A stretch of 64,000 nucleotides of DNA from Bicyclus anynana (GCF_947172395.1 NC_069091.1:682001-746000), one strand, 5' to 3'; positions 35,601 to 50,300 are shown, numbered from the stretch's first letter. The notes: generated by a model not told the origin, from the sequence alone. A program made the numbers and translations.

Positions 35601-36049
35601 TTTCTAATTACAATATTTGCTAGTGCTACTGAATATTCCATGTCCATTTGTATTGAAAAATTACTCATTTCTAATAGTACACACTTACTATAGCTAGGTT
35701 TTAAATATAACGCCCACCTAGATATCAAATAAATGCAGTCAAATGAATAATGGAACCTTTTGGTTAAAAATAAAAAAAATCCCGAGTCTAAAAATTAACA
35801 ACACCGCCGAAGATTGTTTTAATTAACTAAAATTGTTCTGTTGGTGATTTATTTTCTAAATCATTTTCTATTATTTTTCTTTTAACGTTTTCAGCCTATT
35901 TTAACGGCCCACAGGCAATGATAATTTTATACTATAGACCGGTTACGTCCCTTCAAAATCACCGTAAAAAGTGATCCAAAGAATAGGCTTCAACACTGAG
36001 CGCACACATGCACAATTTTATCTTTAATTCCATTATTTATTTATATAGT

Positions 36050-36240
36050 TTTTACACTTCCTGAATACACAACTCGATATTGTAGGTACCTACTTAGACG
36101 ATATTTAGGTATTATTTTTTCAATTAACGTTCATTGTTGACCACAACTAACATTGAGTTGACTATTTCTCTTTTGAGCGCCTCATTTTTCATGCGCTAGT
36201 GACACATCTAACAGTATTTAATATCATTTCCCACAGGAAC
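36050..36240. repeat. Dispersed repeat with CGTTCATTGTTGACCACAAC
   Basis: Shares GACGATATTTAGGTATTA, GTTCATTGTTGACCACAAC, CTCATTTTTCATG and ACAGTATTTAA with 53465-53605. Nature unknown. Confidence 0.5.
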
Positions 36241-36299
36241 ATGCTTCCCTTGTTAAAGGAAAGGTGATATAGAGCTTAAAGGCTAAGATCCAACACGCT

Positions 36300-36545
36300 G
36301 CTCCAATCCGGGTTGGCGAACTTAGGGTGATAATGTTAAATTAATTATTAACTACTGCTATCAGATGTTAATGATAATGACCAGGGCCCGATGGTTTACC
36401 GTGCTCTAGTATGTTACCAACTTCCCAACACCGGTATGAGAAATTGAACTGTCAAAATCTGAGAAGTATATCATAACTCAATTTAGGATTCGAACCCAGG
36501 ACCTCGTGATCGGAAAGCACATAGGTTAACCACTAGTGATGCTTT
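36300..36545 (-). mobile_element. SINE-like element, third family
   Basis: The right end has the tRNA-like complement GATTCGAACCCAGGACCTCG and TTAACCACTAG. The body TGATAATGACCAGGGCCCGA is partly matched near 55290-55320. Confidence 0.5.
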
Positions 36546-36639
36546 CTCAGATCTATAAAAGAGAAATGTGGCATCTTCTAAAGATCTGAGAGATTACAAG
36601 TTTTAATTGAGACAGATTACAAATCCTTTCAGGACAATA

Positions 36640-36895
36640 GTCAATATTCATTTATTACAATTAGCCATAGTACACTTTCGAAACGTCAGCTAATTATAAG
36701 ATAATGGTGATAATAATTAGTCGAAAACTTAAAATTCAAGTTACTAGGGTTCCTTACCTCCTGGCGTGACATCGTGCGGAAAAAAGTTATGAATGTATGA
36801 TAGGGGTCACGACCCTCAGTAATGAGGAACACGACGCGGAGAGAGAGGGTTCCGTATGCGTCTTGGTCCGAGAAGAGCCTAACGCAACTCAGCCA
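36640..36895 (+). repeat. Dispersed repeat with CTTTCGAAACGTCAG motif, plus copy
   Basis: Contains ACACTTTCGAAACGTCAG, ATAATGGTGATAATAATTAG and, at its end, TCTTGGTCCGAGAAGAGCC. The copy at 39360-39545 is closely similar. Confidence 0.55.
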
Positions 36896-37739
36896 AGTTT
36901 TTCATAATTATTTTAGTTTAACTTATACGTTAAAATTTAGCGTCCGCTAGAAATAAATAATAATTAACGAAATAAAATATCTTCCTCCAACGTTCAATGT
37001 GATGAGTCACACTCCAAAATCTAGTTACCGAAACACGCTGAAACTGTAACAACACCCACGCTCTGAAATATCCTACGAAGCCTTCTGACTCATCCTCGGG
37101 AAATTCACTAAACCTACATAAGAAAAATATTAGTTTTCACCAGACCTATGAGGTCTCGATAAAGTTTTACTACTTATCTAAATAAAATTAACTATATTTG
37201 CTTTTCACTGTAAATAACTATTTATATATAAAAAAATATCTAGCGTGTTAAAATTTTACTTACTAGTAATTTAGTAGAGTTTAAGTACGAAGAGTTTTTG
37301 GATTTACCGCTCAAAAATGGTTCGTACTCGATTAAAATACTAAAGTAGACCGAACCGAATCCGAACTAGGCTTGTCTAACAAAATATATGTTGAATTTAT
37401 AATTTTTTTTTTAATATTTACACTATTTATAAATGTATTCAAGTATTAAATAACTCTCTAGCATAGTCTCTAGGTTTAAAGGACTCGAATCTAGAGCAAA
37501 AGAAAACTTATCTACAAAATCACAGATTACAAAATGAGCTCGCTTGAAAAAGGCGGGAAACTAGTTTTCCTTAGTTATTCATACTCATACAAACATGCTT
37601 TGAATTAAACTTAAATACAAATTCAATTTATTTTGTGTTTCTAGTAATATCTACTAACTTAAGCCTGTATATTGTTTTAACGGCTATATTATTTAGATAA
37701 TTTATTTTATAATGTAGTTTATTGTAACGAAAAGACATC

Positions 37740-38347
37740 TTTAAAATAATGGCGGGCGAAGCGCACATGCGTCGTCCATCCACGTCGCACGCACCTTGTG
37801 ACCTCGGTAGCCAATCATAACAAATCGGCAGTAGTGTGACGTTTTCCTTCATTGCACACAGACGTGTCGTATTAAATTATTTCACTTCGCAAAAGTTGTA
37901 ACTTCAGACGATCGTGTCTAAATTGTAGCAAGTTATTTTTAATTTGCAAAATTATACGTTACCGGTTGTGATACTCAGGCCCGCCGTATGAACAGTGTGT
38001 TTTAATAACAAAGTCGCATTCGATATAACCTGTTTCTTAATTCTTGGAACCGTGCATGCTGTGTTCGAGACGAGACCTTGATAACTAGTTCTTTGGACGA
38101 ACGAAGAGACAGTTATTATAGGATCATGCTCGAGGAGGTACGTCTTTAGTTTACGTATTGCGAACTCGGCGCGTGTGTATGATAATAGTTTCGCTTATTA
38201 GTGAGGTTTAATTCGGTGCGTCCAAAGTTCGATTAAAGGATCGAAATCGGTTGAGTGCAAACCGGGTAGTGATATGACGTTGTAACGGAATGAGTGCGTT
38301 GGAGGGACCGCTGTGAGCCGTCCGCGGAGCCACGTCTAGCTAGCGTG
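37740..38347 (+). promoter_or_regulatory. dl: Presumed Dorsal promoter and 5' UTR region
   Basis: Sequence ahead of the ATG at 38348 becomes less A/T-rich from about 37740, fitting a promoter and 5' UTR. No clear TATA box. A possible upstream donor (GAGGAG then GTACGT, 38138) could mark a separate non-coding first exon. The transcription start was not fixed. Confidence 0.4.
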
Positions 38348-38387
38348 ATGGACGCCAGCGGAGGTACTGACCATGACCAAGTGCTGT
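38348..38387 (+). CDS. dl: Dorsal first coding exon (1a)
   Basis: ATG GAC GCC at 38348 gives 13 codons plus one base before GTAAGA, a strong donor. Joined to 56785 it yields VLFDAITRADPL. No in-frame stop lies between the ATG and the donor; an unspliced reading would stop about 10 codons later. Confidence 0.7.
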
Positions 38388-41300
38388 GTAAGAACCCGCA
38401 TGTCTGTTAGTTGGTTGCAGCACTCTTCGCGCCTGGCACTGCACGTAGCCTCCCATCCCACTTCTGCTAACTGGCTAGGCCCGTACATTTCCAGTTCTGT
38501 AAATATTAGCACCATTCTGTCCGTTAGTCAGCTGGGTGTGTAGCTAAAAATACACTAAACCTGGCCGCACTAGTGTACTGGGAAACTGTATGGGCGTTTA
38601 GTTATTGCTTTTTGATCAAAACTTAATAAATAATAACTCGTTAAAACTGCAAATTAAGTTAAAATTAAGAAATAATACATAATGTTTAGCTTGAGGATAT
38701 AAATATTAGTTCAAATTTACCCTGTGTGAATCACAATTTTTTATAAGATTGAAAATTTAATTTGATATGGAAAACAACTTTCATCTCTGTTCTTACAGCA
38801 AATAAATGTGTATCAAGTGAATAAATCCATCATATTTAAAGTACCTAGCTTAAATAACATAACCTTTATAAGTTAACTGGTAACCATAATAAGATTACAG
38901 TGTTAAGTAACACAATTAAAGGTTAAAATTGAAAACCCTTAGTTTATTTTTATTTATTATTTTATTTACTTTAATAAACACCTTTTATGAAGTTTATATG
39001 GAATCCTCAATGCTTGATTTGTACGTTCACTTCTTTCCATTATGGCTTTGCAGTTATTGCATAATATAGTCCTCAAGTAACAATTATTTTTCAAATTATT
39101 TGCCCTATTATGGAGAAAGTAGTGAAATATCGTCCATCGTCCTTCATTCTGTCAGTCAGCCCTGAATCAAGTCATGTCATACTTTCGCAAAGCGAAGGTA
39201 ACCTTGCCAAAACTTTTGATGAGTCCAGTAAGAAAATCTATATAATAACTTAAAACACTCATGCTCAACCTCCACTTCACTTGTGCACCTTTACAGAACT
39301 ACATTGAATTAAATACAAAAAAAAAATTGCATTTCACTTTATGCTATGAAACTCAAGTCAAGTCAATATTCATTTATTTAAATTAGGCTTAGTTTACAAG
39401 CACTTTCGAAAGGTGAGGTATTAATATTATAAGATAATGGTGATAATAATTAGTTGAAAACTTAAAATTGAATTTACGTGGGTTCCAAATGTGCCTTGGT
39501 CCGAGAAGAGCCCACAACAAACTCAGCCAGGTTTTTCTTTTTTAGTTTATCACCATTTAACAATACATGTATAAGTAGCAGTCATGTAATATATTTCATT
39601 TCGAAGGTTTTTTGTCGTTTATATATTCATTAACACAATAATACAACTATTCTATAAGCTTGCATTTAATAAATCAATGAAAATAAAATGAGAGCTACAT
39701 GTAATTCCTAATATTTTCCTGCCAAACTTCACGATCACTTGGTTGGGTCTAATACACAGATTACAGACAGGCTCTTCAAACTTCTTGCTTTAAATACTAA
39801 ATATGCTGGTTGCACAGTGTACAAATACTTATCTCAGGGTAGCTATTATGCCTGCACAGACTGTTTAACAATTTCTGAGCAGACTAGAAGTTTCTTTTAA
39901 CCTAAACTACCTAGGTTTAGTAAAAGGAATCAAATAATTTTATGAAAATTAAATGATATATTTATCAGTATAAGTGTTATTTATCAGTATAAGTGTTATA
40001 TTAACCAGTTATTTAACACTGCATATTAAAAAGGTAGTATTAGTGCTTTTAAAAATGAAAATAGCTTCATTCTTTTAGTTGGAGCTATTGAGATGAGGTG
40101 TGAATTCTTATAAAGTATTTTATTTGGATTAATCCATTGTGATTATTCCAAGACAATAATTTTTAAAATTGTCAAGTATTGTGTTCTAATATTTCATACA
40201 GTATACCTACTGATCATGTTGTTGTACTATATTCATTGACCTCTTATAATAAAAGTCCGCACAATCTGGTAGAAACTTTCACTTAAAAAGTGGCCAATTT
40301 GGCTTTAGAATTATTGGTAAAGAAAATTATACCTAAAGACCTTTAAATATAGTCCAATATTCAATAAAATCCCAAATTCAGTGCTAATTCAACCTTAAGG
40401 ATTGAGTTTAAGGTTGAATATGCAAATGTGACTACTTGAGTGCCAAGAAGTTGTGTTTGGCACTTATTGAGTGACCAAAAAATGTCCCCATTTTGTGGTC
40501 GCTGAGTGTGCATCCACTTTTTAATAGGAGATCAATGACTATATTAAATTTCTGTCATTTGACAGACAAGTGAGTCAAAATAAATAGACAGACTCAGCCT
40601 TACAAAATCAGCTTGTTAAGTAGGTATATTTGAAAAGTGTTTCATATTCATATTTCAAGTGTTTAATCTATTATGAGTCAATATTGGAAATCCACTTTCA
40701 AGCGTTCTACCACAGAATACAGTCTTGTTCTACTGCAGTATGAACAGTATAGCTTTATTCTGTTTTTAAAATCTTTTATTTTTTTCTTCTTCTTTCCTGG
40801 GCCTTTTCCGCACTTGGCCACTGGGGTTTGGCCGTTGTGCGTATTGATATGTTACTCTTTGATAATGTAGTCTTCCATAGGTGAAAGATTTTTTAAATAA
40901 TTGGTTCCTTAGTTTTGTAAAAAAACAAACAGAAGTCTTTGTACTTAGTCACAAACAGTTTTTCGAAAATTGGTTTGTGAGTTACAAGTGTGAGTGAGAT
41001 AGTTAAATCTTTTGAGTGTTGCTGAACAAATTTTGCAAAGCTGCTTCTGTATATTCAGGGGCAGTTATGTTACAGTTTACGAGCATTTTTCTACCCAATA
41101 AGCATTCAATAGTCAATTGAGTCAGTGGGGTACACTTCATACATGCATTAAAGTACTGCATACTCTAAGAGTTGTTTTTTAATGCTTATTAAATGAAAAT
41201 TTCCCCAGTTGGATATTTATTCTTACTAGTGACATACTCTGATCGACAACCTAATGCGCGTCACTGAATTTAGTTATATACTCTAGTGTATCAGGTCTAA

Positions 41301-44300
41301 TTTAAGTTTATTTCATATACAAGTAGATACTCTTTCAGATACATTCTGTAGTTTTTGACGTTTACTTTTTTATGAAATCATTTTCATATTTAAGATGCCT
41401 AATAGATGAAAATGTAATGAGCATAGAAAGTCATTCAAGACGTACCAGAAAGTGATAAAGTAAACAGAATGATAATATTAGCAAAAGGCTTGGTATTCAC
41501 TAAAACTTTTAGGTGATGCTGTTATGGTCCAGTTAATGATCGGGCAAGAAATTTTTATTTTATAAAAGATAGGCTCACACTTTACTAAAAGTACACCTAA
41601 AGTTGGGCTGCTCAGAGACAAGGACAAACATAATCAATTACAATTGCCTCAATTTTTGTCTCTCTCTCTTTCTTTCTCATGTTACATTGCCGACCTGTCA
41701 GTAACACAATCTCTGAGCAGCCAGACTTTAATGCTCAGATTCTCTACTATGTGGCCTGATAGAAAGCAGTAACTTGGTCTTCATTTAGGGTTGCCAACAT
41801 TTTTTCAGAAAAATATTGTATTTTTCAGATTTAGCTACAAAAAAATATAGTATGCTTAAAAAATATATACTTGGAATAATTTATTTACTCATGTTGCATT
41901 TATCAAGATTTATTTGTCTTAAATAAAAGTGTCAATTGCTTTTTCACAACTGATTTTTATTTTTTTTAAAACCAAATTTTATTTGTTTTTTTATTTGTTT
42001 GTTTATTGTTTGGAATTCAGTAGATAGACAAGTTCAGATAGGCTAGAGTCTAGCCTATCCGAACAGATGTGATAGCGTCTAGTATCACATCTGTTGAAAA
42101 CTAATGTTCAAAAAGTTCAAATTAGAAAGGAAAATTTTGTTTGTTTATCTAACAAACAAAATTTTCCTGAGTGTTGAAAATATAGTGTTTTTGTGTACTA
42201 TTTATTTCTTCAACAGTATATAGTACGCAGACCCAAAATATAGTACAATACTGTATATTATAGTACGGTTGGCAACCCTATCTAAATTGGAGCATGCTCC
42301 CCTAGAAGATGTGTTCAAAATGTAGGTGACAGAAAACATAGACCCCGGAAAAGTATACCAAACTTTTCCTGTGAGAACTGGATGGAATGTGAAACATAAA
42401 ATTGACATCCAAACTTGCAGAATTTATTTAAGTTGTTACATTGATAAGCTGATATTGATACAAGCACTCGGCACTACCACTTATAGTTAGTTATCTATTC
42501 AAATATTGCACTGCCGCTTTATAAATAAATATATAGTGTAATAATTGTAATATGCATGATGCTGTTAATATGCTTGGTGTGTAATGTAGCCTACAGTTGG
42601 TTCGTTTCCTATTTCTTTGCATTAGAATTTAATTGTTTTTGCATATCAATGAGGTGTGTGTTTCATATTTGATGTTTTTCTTTAACTTTTGAGTACCAAC
42701 AACATTGTGTAATCAACAAGAATAAATTAATTAAAAACATTTTCAAAATCTTAAATCAGAAATACAATCAGGCTTCTTAAAATGAGGACGTACACCCTTA
42801 GGGTGTCTCTGTCAATAGAATTATGTTAATTTCGTGTAATCTATACTAATCTATACTAATATTATAAAGAGGTAAAGTTTGTAAGTTTGTAAGTTTGTCA
42901 CATTTTTTAAATGGGGTAATCTTCGGAACTACTGGTCCGATTTTAAAAATTCTTTCACCAGTAGAATGCTACATTATCGGAGAGTGCTATAGGCTATATT
43001 TTATATTGGTATCATATATATTAGCCTAATTATCACAGTTTTTGTCATACAGGTCGGACTGAAAATCCTCTTAAACAGACTTATTCGCATGCGCTGCCTT
43101 AACTATTGTGTAAAATTGAAATTAATGTATGGAGACTTTATGTATCTTTAAAAGTTCTACAAAAAAGTCCGCGACACCATATATCTATCTTCTATATATT
43201 AGCAGATATAGTACCTTTTGTGTTTTAAAAATTATTAGTTTTATATACTTAGGTTTACGTCATTATTTATACAACTAAACTTTAATCCTTATTAAAATAA
43301 ATTATTTAATAATCACAAGGATATTATGGAGATAAGATTTGCCCTTTACAGTATGTTAATTACTTAAATAGTTTCGGAGATAATACAAAATTTCTAAAAG
43401 ACGCAGTAATTCCGCTATATGACGCCCGGCGCTTACATTTACGTAGTTCCCGTTCCCGTGTGAATATGGGGATCAAACATAGCCTATGACACTCGCAAAT
43501 AACGTACCTTCTATTGGTAAAATAATTTTCCAAATCGGTCCAGTAGATCCAGAGATTACCTCCTACAACCACATGAACTTTACCTCTTATTATTAGCATA
43601 GAAGTCTTTATTTCTCTTGGTCATACCACCACTCTCGAAGGACTGGACCGATTTTGCTAAGGGTAGGAGTAAGATAGAGAAGTTATAGGGTAGGGTAGGG
43701 TACGGGTAGGGAAGCGTAGGGGTAGGGTAGGTTTAGGGCCGGGTTTAGGGTAGTGGTAGGGTAGGGGTAGAGGTAGGGTAGAGGTACGGGTAGGATAGGC
43801 GTGAGATAGGGGTACGTGTGGGATAGGGGTAGGAAAGGGATAGGGTACGGGGAGGGTAGGGGTAGGATGGGGGTAGGGTGTAGGTAAGGTAGGGGTAGGC
43901 TAGGGGTAAGGTAGGGGTAGGGTAGGGTTGGGTTGGGGTAGTGGTAGGGTAGGGGTAGGGTAGGGGTAGGGTAGGGTAGGGGTAGTAGTAAAGTTGACAT
44001 CGAAATTTACGCGGACGAAGTCGCGGGCGTCCGCTAGTAATTGGTATAAGGGTCCGAAACAGATAGATATTCGATATTTATTATAAAAGTTAAGATAAGG
44101 ATTGAAACCTAATTTATTTTTAATGTATTTTTTTCAAAACGTCAAAAACGCTGTCGTCCATTTTGTGACGTCACAAATCATAATGTTATTTGATGTACTA
44201 AACGTCAAATTAATTGATAAATTATTTTTGATAAATTGTTAAACGCTTCCTTTGGAAACGTGACGTCATGAAAGAGTTGCAAATTGCAATATGGCCGACA

Positions 44301-47300
44301 GGCGTTTTGGTTCGTATTGTCAAAAAAATATTTAAAAATTAAAATCTTCATGTACCTACGCCTCAATTATTTAAATCTAAAAGAACGATAATGAGATATC
44401 TAAGACCATTAAAAAAAGTGTCAACTAGCCTATCATTATTTCCATAAACTATTGCTAGCTTAAGACAGAACACTCTGTATAATCAGTTTCTCGTGAACAA
44501 TTATTTTATGTGATTCTATTAAACTCTTTGTTTACATTTTATATCTGAGACCACGATATAGTATGCGCCATACATCGAGTCCTCTCTGAACACCAGTATG
44601 GCTATGCAAATGCGCAGTATATGAAAGCCTATGCCGCAGCGGAGTTTTAATGCAACATCAGAGCGGACCATACCTTTGACGCAACGCATACTAAATATTT
44701 ATATTGCCAGATTAAATGTTTAAAATATATTTTATATATAGATAGCAGTATTCAGATTAGATGTTATTGTGCAATAGTTAGATATCCTAAATTCCTGTAC
44801 ATAATCATTGTTTATAAATAAATTATCATAATATTTTATCAGAAGGGAAATACGGGTGATAATTACATGATGATTTATTCACAAACCAGGTGCCGCTGGA
44901 AAAACTCAATATTATTATACACTCGTATACTTCCGGTATATTTGTCAACAGATAAGTTTAGTGTTACTTGCTCAGCAACTCGTGATAGTACCACACGGAG
45001 GAAATAAGCTCATAACTGTACCGCAGCCCTACCAGTTTAGTCAGCGCGTTATCAACTGAGTCGTGAGAAAATAAATGTCGATAGATAGACACAGATCCAC
45101 ATATGCTGGACTAAACTCTAGGCTCTCAGCTCACTCTCATGTCGATATCTAGCAGAGGCCAAAGCCTATCGACAGACCTGACCAGCCCGTATAGAAAATA
45201 TAAAATCCTAAATTGACTAGAGCTGGGAATCGAACCTTAAATCTCTCTATGGAGAACAGCACAAGTCTTCTTACAACGTCTTCCCCTCGCAATAAGCAAC
45301 AAACTTGTGCTACTCGTACGTACGACGATAAGTATGACAGCAATTCATAGAATGGGGATCGAATTCGAGACCCTTTGGCTTTGAGTCCGTCCTTTTAACC
45401 CTAGAGCTACTCTAGTATTTATAACTTAGTTATTGCATTTCATGTATTAATCTCAACATTAGATTAAAAAAAAAACAAAAAGTTTGGGAAAAAAAAAAAA
45501 AAGGATAAATCCCCACACTATCGGGTTATAGTAAATCAATGCCGAAACTGTCAAAGAGGTCTTCATTCTGTGCCCAGGTCATGGGGTTTTATGCATACTT
45601 TAATTAACTAATCATAGCCAGTACTTCCTACGGAATTGGGCAAATTACACTTGGGTTTTGCTATTCGATGACCTGTGACCATCAATACCGTTCACTAGAT
45701 AACGTGTATAATAATAATTAATAAGGGAGCCATATACAACTGCCTGGTTTTTCTGATGGGGTGACGTAACCTATAAATATGAGTAGATAAGAGTGTCAAA
45801 ATAGTTGTTGTGGATTATTGTGATTGCAACCCATCTCAGTGTTTGCAATAGCTGCGGGCGGATCGGTTCACTTAGCTTCAGTTTGTTTTTATTGTTTTAT
45901 TATAGTGAATTAATTTTAATCAATTAAATAAATATTAAATGTGCTCCGCAATGACTCTAAATTAGAATCTGTGATAGCAGCGAATTCGTTAGTTCAATAG
46001 TGATTTTTTTTTAAATTCATCAAACGGTTTAACTTGCAAAAAAATGACGATATTTTACGATATTATGGGAGGATTCGTATGTGCAGGTAATACTTATTTA
46101 TTAATATATTTTTCGACTCCAAAGGAGGGGATACTCAAATCTGAGCGTAATATTTTTAATACACATACCTACCTACTCGTATTTCTCACAAATTACAAGA
46201 CTGGGTTGTTTTCCGATATAGAAAAAATTCGCTATAGGGATTCACATAATTTCACTGGTCTCACTGGTTGTAAGGATTTGACTTAACTTTGACGGAGGAT
46301 TTTTTAGTTTTTAACGAATACTACAAGATCCCTCACCTGTTATTTATTTGGGATATGAAATAAATGATTGAAAATATTTACATTCACACATAGCCAATAG
46401 GTTGCCTAGTAAAATTACGCCCCTCTTTGCTTAATTAATAAAAATCGTACACTCATTCAAAGAATATATCTAACAGAATTGAAAATGTTAAGATTGCCTG
46501 CTTTCACACTGCAACTGTGGGGTTGCCAGATAAAAACAGTTAATTAACTGTATATAAATAACTTCATCAGCTATTGAGTCATCTAATATGTCTAATGAAA
46601 GCTTATTTCAAGATTAATTTAACTGTATTAAGTTGCCTTTGATCTAGTTCATGATTTCCTAGATTTAACTAGGCAACCTATTTGCAATATGTCACTGAAT
46701 ATTATCTATCATACTATACTACTAATAAATAACAGATGAGGGTATATATTGCCTAATGCCGGGTCTTAGAACATAAGTACCAAATCCTCCTGCATCAGTG
46801 GATCAATGGTTAGTTTATGTGGATCATCAGGTTACTGTCCTGGATTCAGTAATAAAATATTGAGCTATTCCTTCTTCCAAGAAATACTCATAGATAAAAG
46901 TTTGTGGTAATAAATACATCCATCATTAACATTAATTAAAACGTAATAGCCCATTGGATATGACTTCTGCCTTCGATTCATAGGTTCGAATCCGGTCCGG
47001 GTTCTTCTTCTTCACTTCTAACTTTTCAGTTATGTGCATTTTAAGAAATTAAATATCATATATCACATGTCTCAAATCGTAAAGGATCGTTAGGAAACCT
47101 GTATACCTGAGAATTTTCTTAATTCTCTACATGTGTGAAGTTTGCCAATCCACATTAGGCCAGCAGCGTGTTGGACTATTAGCATAACCTCTCTCGTCCT
47201 GATACGAGACTCGTGCTCAACAGTGAGTCAAATATGGGTTGATAATGATGTTCATGACCATCTGATAAATCAATGTTAGAGAGTAAAAACATAACCAATC

Positions 47301-50300
47301 CCCTAAACTCGCTAACTCGCATTGGAGCAGCGTTAGATCATGTTCGAACTCGCTTTGATATTTAAAAAGCTAAAGTGTATTTCAGATAGCATGGGTACGG
47401 TTGTATAACATTCTTTCAAAAAGGAAACAAACTGTCACCGTTCCCATGCTATCTGCATAACACTTTAGCATGCATCTGCATAAACGTATTTTGAATAGGG
47501 TATTGTATAGACTTTAGAAAATATAGTAGAGTAGTTTTATTTTACAATTGTATTTATTGCCTGTCAGCACTGCACGTTCCTGTACCTCTATTCTGACTCT
47601 TGCAACTTTGTAAATATATTATTTAATTATATTAATTTAATTTACGAGTTCACAAACATGAATTTTAGCTTATCACCGGTTATAGGTACCAGCTGCCTGA
47701 AGTATACTTATCTCTGCTGATTCGTTTTATGGAATTGGGGTTTTTTTTGGTAGCTACATAACTATTTGATATGAAATAAAAACTGACCAATATATTTAAC
47801 AGCATTGGATGCACTTTATAGATGCATAATGAATGCCTACCTTAAGGACTAAATACAAACCTGTTTGACCGCAGAATACATAGTTGAACAAGGAATTTTC
47901 CAATTTTTATTATATATATATAGTGCATACCCTAGTTAAAAACGTTATGTACGTCACTGTTCATCAGAGAACAGAGTAGCGCCTGGCCTAGCCAAGGTGT
48001 ATGACATACTCATTCTCAAAAGGCTCGGGAACTGTATTGAAAAAAGCCGACCGCTAAGAATTCACCGTTCGAGTCAAACGCTGGTGTCCATTTTGTGAGG
48101 TCCAATTTAGTGATCACCTCTAGGAGCTTTCCGTGGGCTTATTTTCCTCACCACAAGTGTCTCAAATGAGACCCTCTTTTACGATTGAGGTACCACTGAT
48201 TGATTGATTTACAATTTCGTCGGGCCAAACAGACTGAGGCGCTTTCGCAACTATCTTTACCCACAAAACATAGAAGAAGCGTTCAATCTTATGATCAAAT
48301 TTTCGCCAACCGCTACCTTAGTATAACTTGGCAAATTCGTACGTAACACTCCCGATAGTCCGCTCGGGCCAGGAGGGGTAGCGATGTCCCGCGTGCTCGA
48401 CTTCATGCCCGCGCAGTCCTTACCTCTGCTCCGCGCGCACGAATTCACACCCGCGCAGTCCTTTCCCCCGTCGCCCGCATATCATGGGAGTGTCATCAAT
48501 GAACTTGCCAAGGTACCATCCGGTATTACTGCGTTTATACACTCTCTTCCCCATTCCTATTCGAACAGAAGTTACCGATAACTCTGTTCTGCTCTCTTGC
48601 AAATATCACCGCCCTCTGTGCTACGGACAAAAACAAATCCCACCTAATCCCGCCTAGAAACGTTTTCCGCTTTTAAAATCACAGGTTAGACATATCTCAA
48701 ATTCGATCTTTATCTCTCAACAATTACTAAATAGGGATGATGACAGTTTTTTAAATTGTATGTAAATTAAGAGTATACTAATAGTAAAGCAATTTTGTAA
48801 AAGTAACAGGGTATCTCCGTCATTACTTTCGGAGCTACAGGGATTTAAAGGGTCAGATTTGCGGCGCTGCCGCGGATCCCTGAAAAACGCTCCATACAAA
48901 ATGGTACGATTTAGTGACGTCGTTGGCTCGCTGATCGTTAGGTTTGTATGGGCGTTCAAACAAAATCACTAATATCTTTATTATGTGTGCGTTTATGTTT
49001 ATAGTTCATTTATTGAAAAATGACACATTTAATGAAAGGAAGCTAAAACTATGAATTTTCATCTAATTACGATAAAAAAAAAATTGAAATTTTATAATCT
49101 TATTTATTTTGCAAATATCCAGACAATCTTTGCTTTTTATGTATAAATTAGTTAACATTGACCTTATTTACCCGAATGTATCATAAAAATCAATATATTC
49201 AAACCTAGTCATCATCCCCATTATTAAGTAGAATAAAACTTTCTGTAAGCTTAATAAAATCTGCTTATAAATAAATCGCTCGTAATCTCTCGCTCGTTGT
49301 AGTTGAGAATACCGAAGTATAGATCGCGTGAGGATGACAAAAGCTTGGGAAATGCGGTGAGTGGCTGTTCTGTAAATAGTACTAGTGATCTGTAGACGGT
49401 AGTTGGTAGTGGTGCACGTTCCGTGAGCTGATCACTTGACCAGGTATCGGTTTGTTTTGCAGAGGCCGCTCTGCCCGTAGAGCGGAATGACGGCGCCCAA
49501 CCCCCCAACCTGAATATTAGCGATGTCAGTGAGTATACAAACACATGAGCACCTCTACTGTACCGCAGACGCGCCGGTCGCACCCCTTGTTATAACTCAC
49601 CCCTGACGCGATTTAGCACCGCTGTAGTTATGTCATGACTTAGTTCTACGACATTCATATATTTTTTTAAATGCTGTCTTAAATGGAAATGCAACGGAAA
49701 GACAGACACTGTTTTTGCATTAATTTCGCCGATAAGCATATTTATCAGCACCAATGAGAAAACCATTTTTTATCGATATTTAAAAGCCTTATAGTTAAGC
49801 TTTTTAATTCACAATTGGCACAGCTTTATTTACTCTACATATTGGCACAGAATGAGCAATGACCATTGTTAACAAATAAGCCATAATTAACGAAAAACAA
49901 AAGTCTACGTCATCGTAAAATGCCATTAATCTAAACTAAAAATTGAAAAAACAATTTTAGATTAAAGCTAACACTAAACGAAAATACGATGATAAGCGAT
50001 GTAGTGGCTCGTTTTTTTTTTTTAATTCCACACTGATACTGATAGTGTAGTAATAGATAATAGTAATGTATGTATCAAATGGTTCGTCTAAAGATACCGT
50101 TCGTTTAGACGCTCTTTCGCGCGTCTCATTACATACAATATTGACATCCTATCATTATGTTATAGATGATGAATGTTCTAGATATCTTATAACTAATATC
50201 TCAATCACGTTTGCTCCCTAATATGCCCTATGTAGGTACCATTCCTTTCGTTTAAACGTTAGTTCTGATCGCCCATGGAGATAAATGGTAGGCGTCCACA

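Noticed and set aside
43686..43990. Possible interstitial telomere
   Set aside because: Units are TAGGG and TAGGGG with irregular spacing, not insect TTAGG, and related short arrays occur inside other copies of the same element.
43683..44000. Minus-strand frame rich in Leu-Pro-Tyr
   Set aside because: A translation of the TAGGG array inside a Helitron-like element.
46087..46286. Continuation of the frame after the 46044 ATG
   Set aside because: It passes through a good donor (GTAATA) and loses coding character; only the first 43 bases are kept as a candidate exon.
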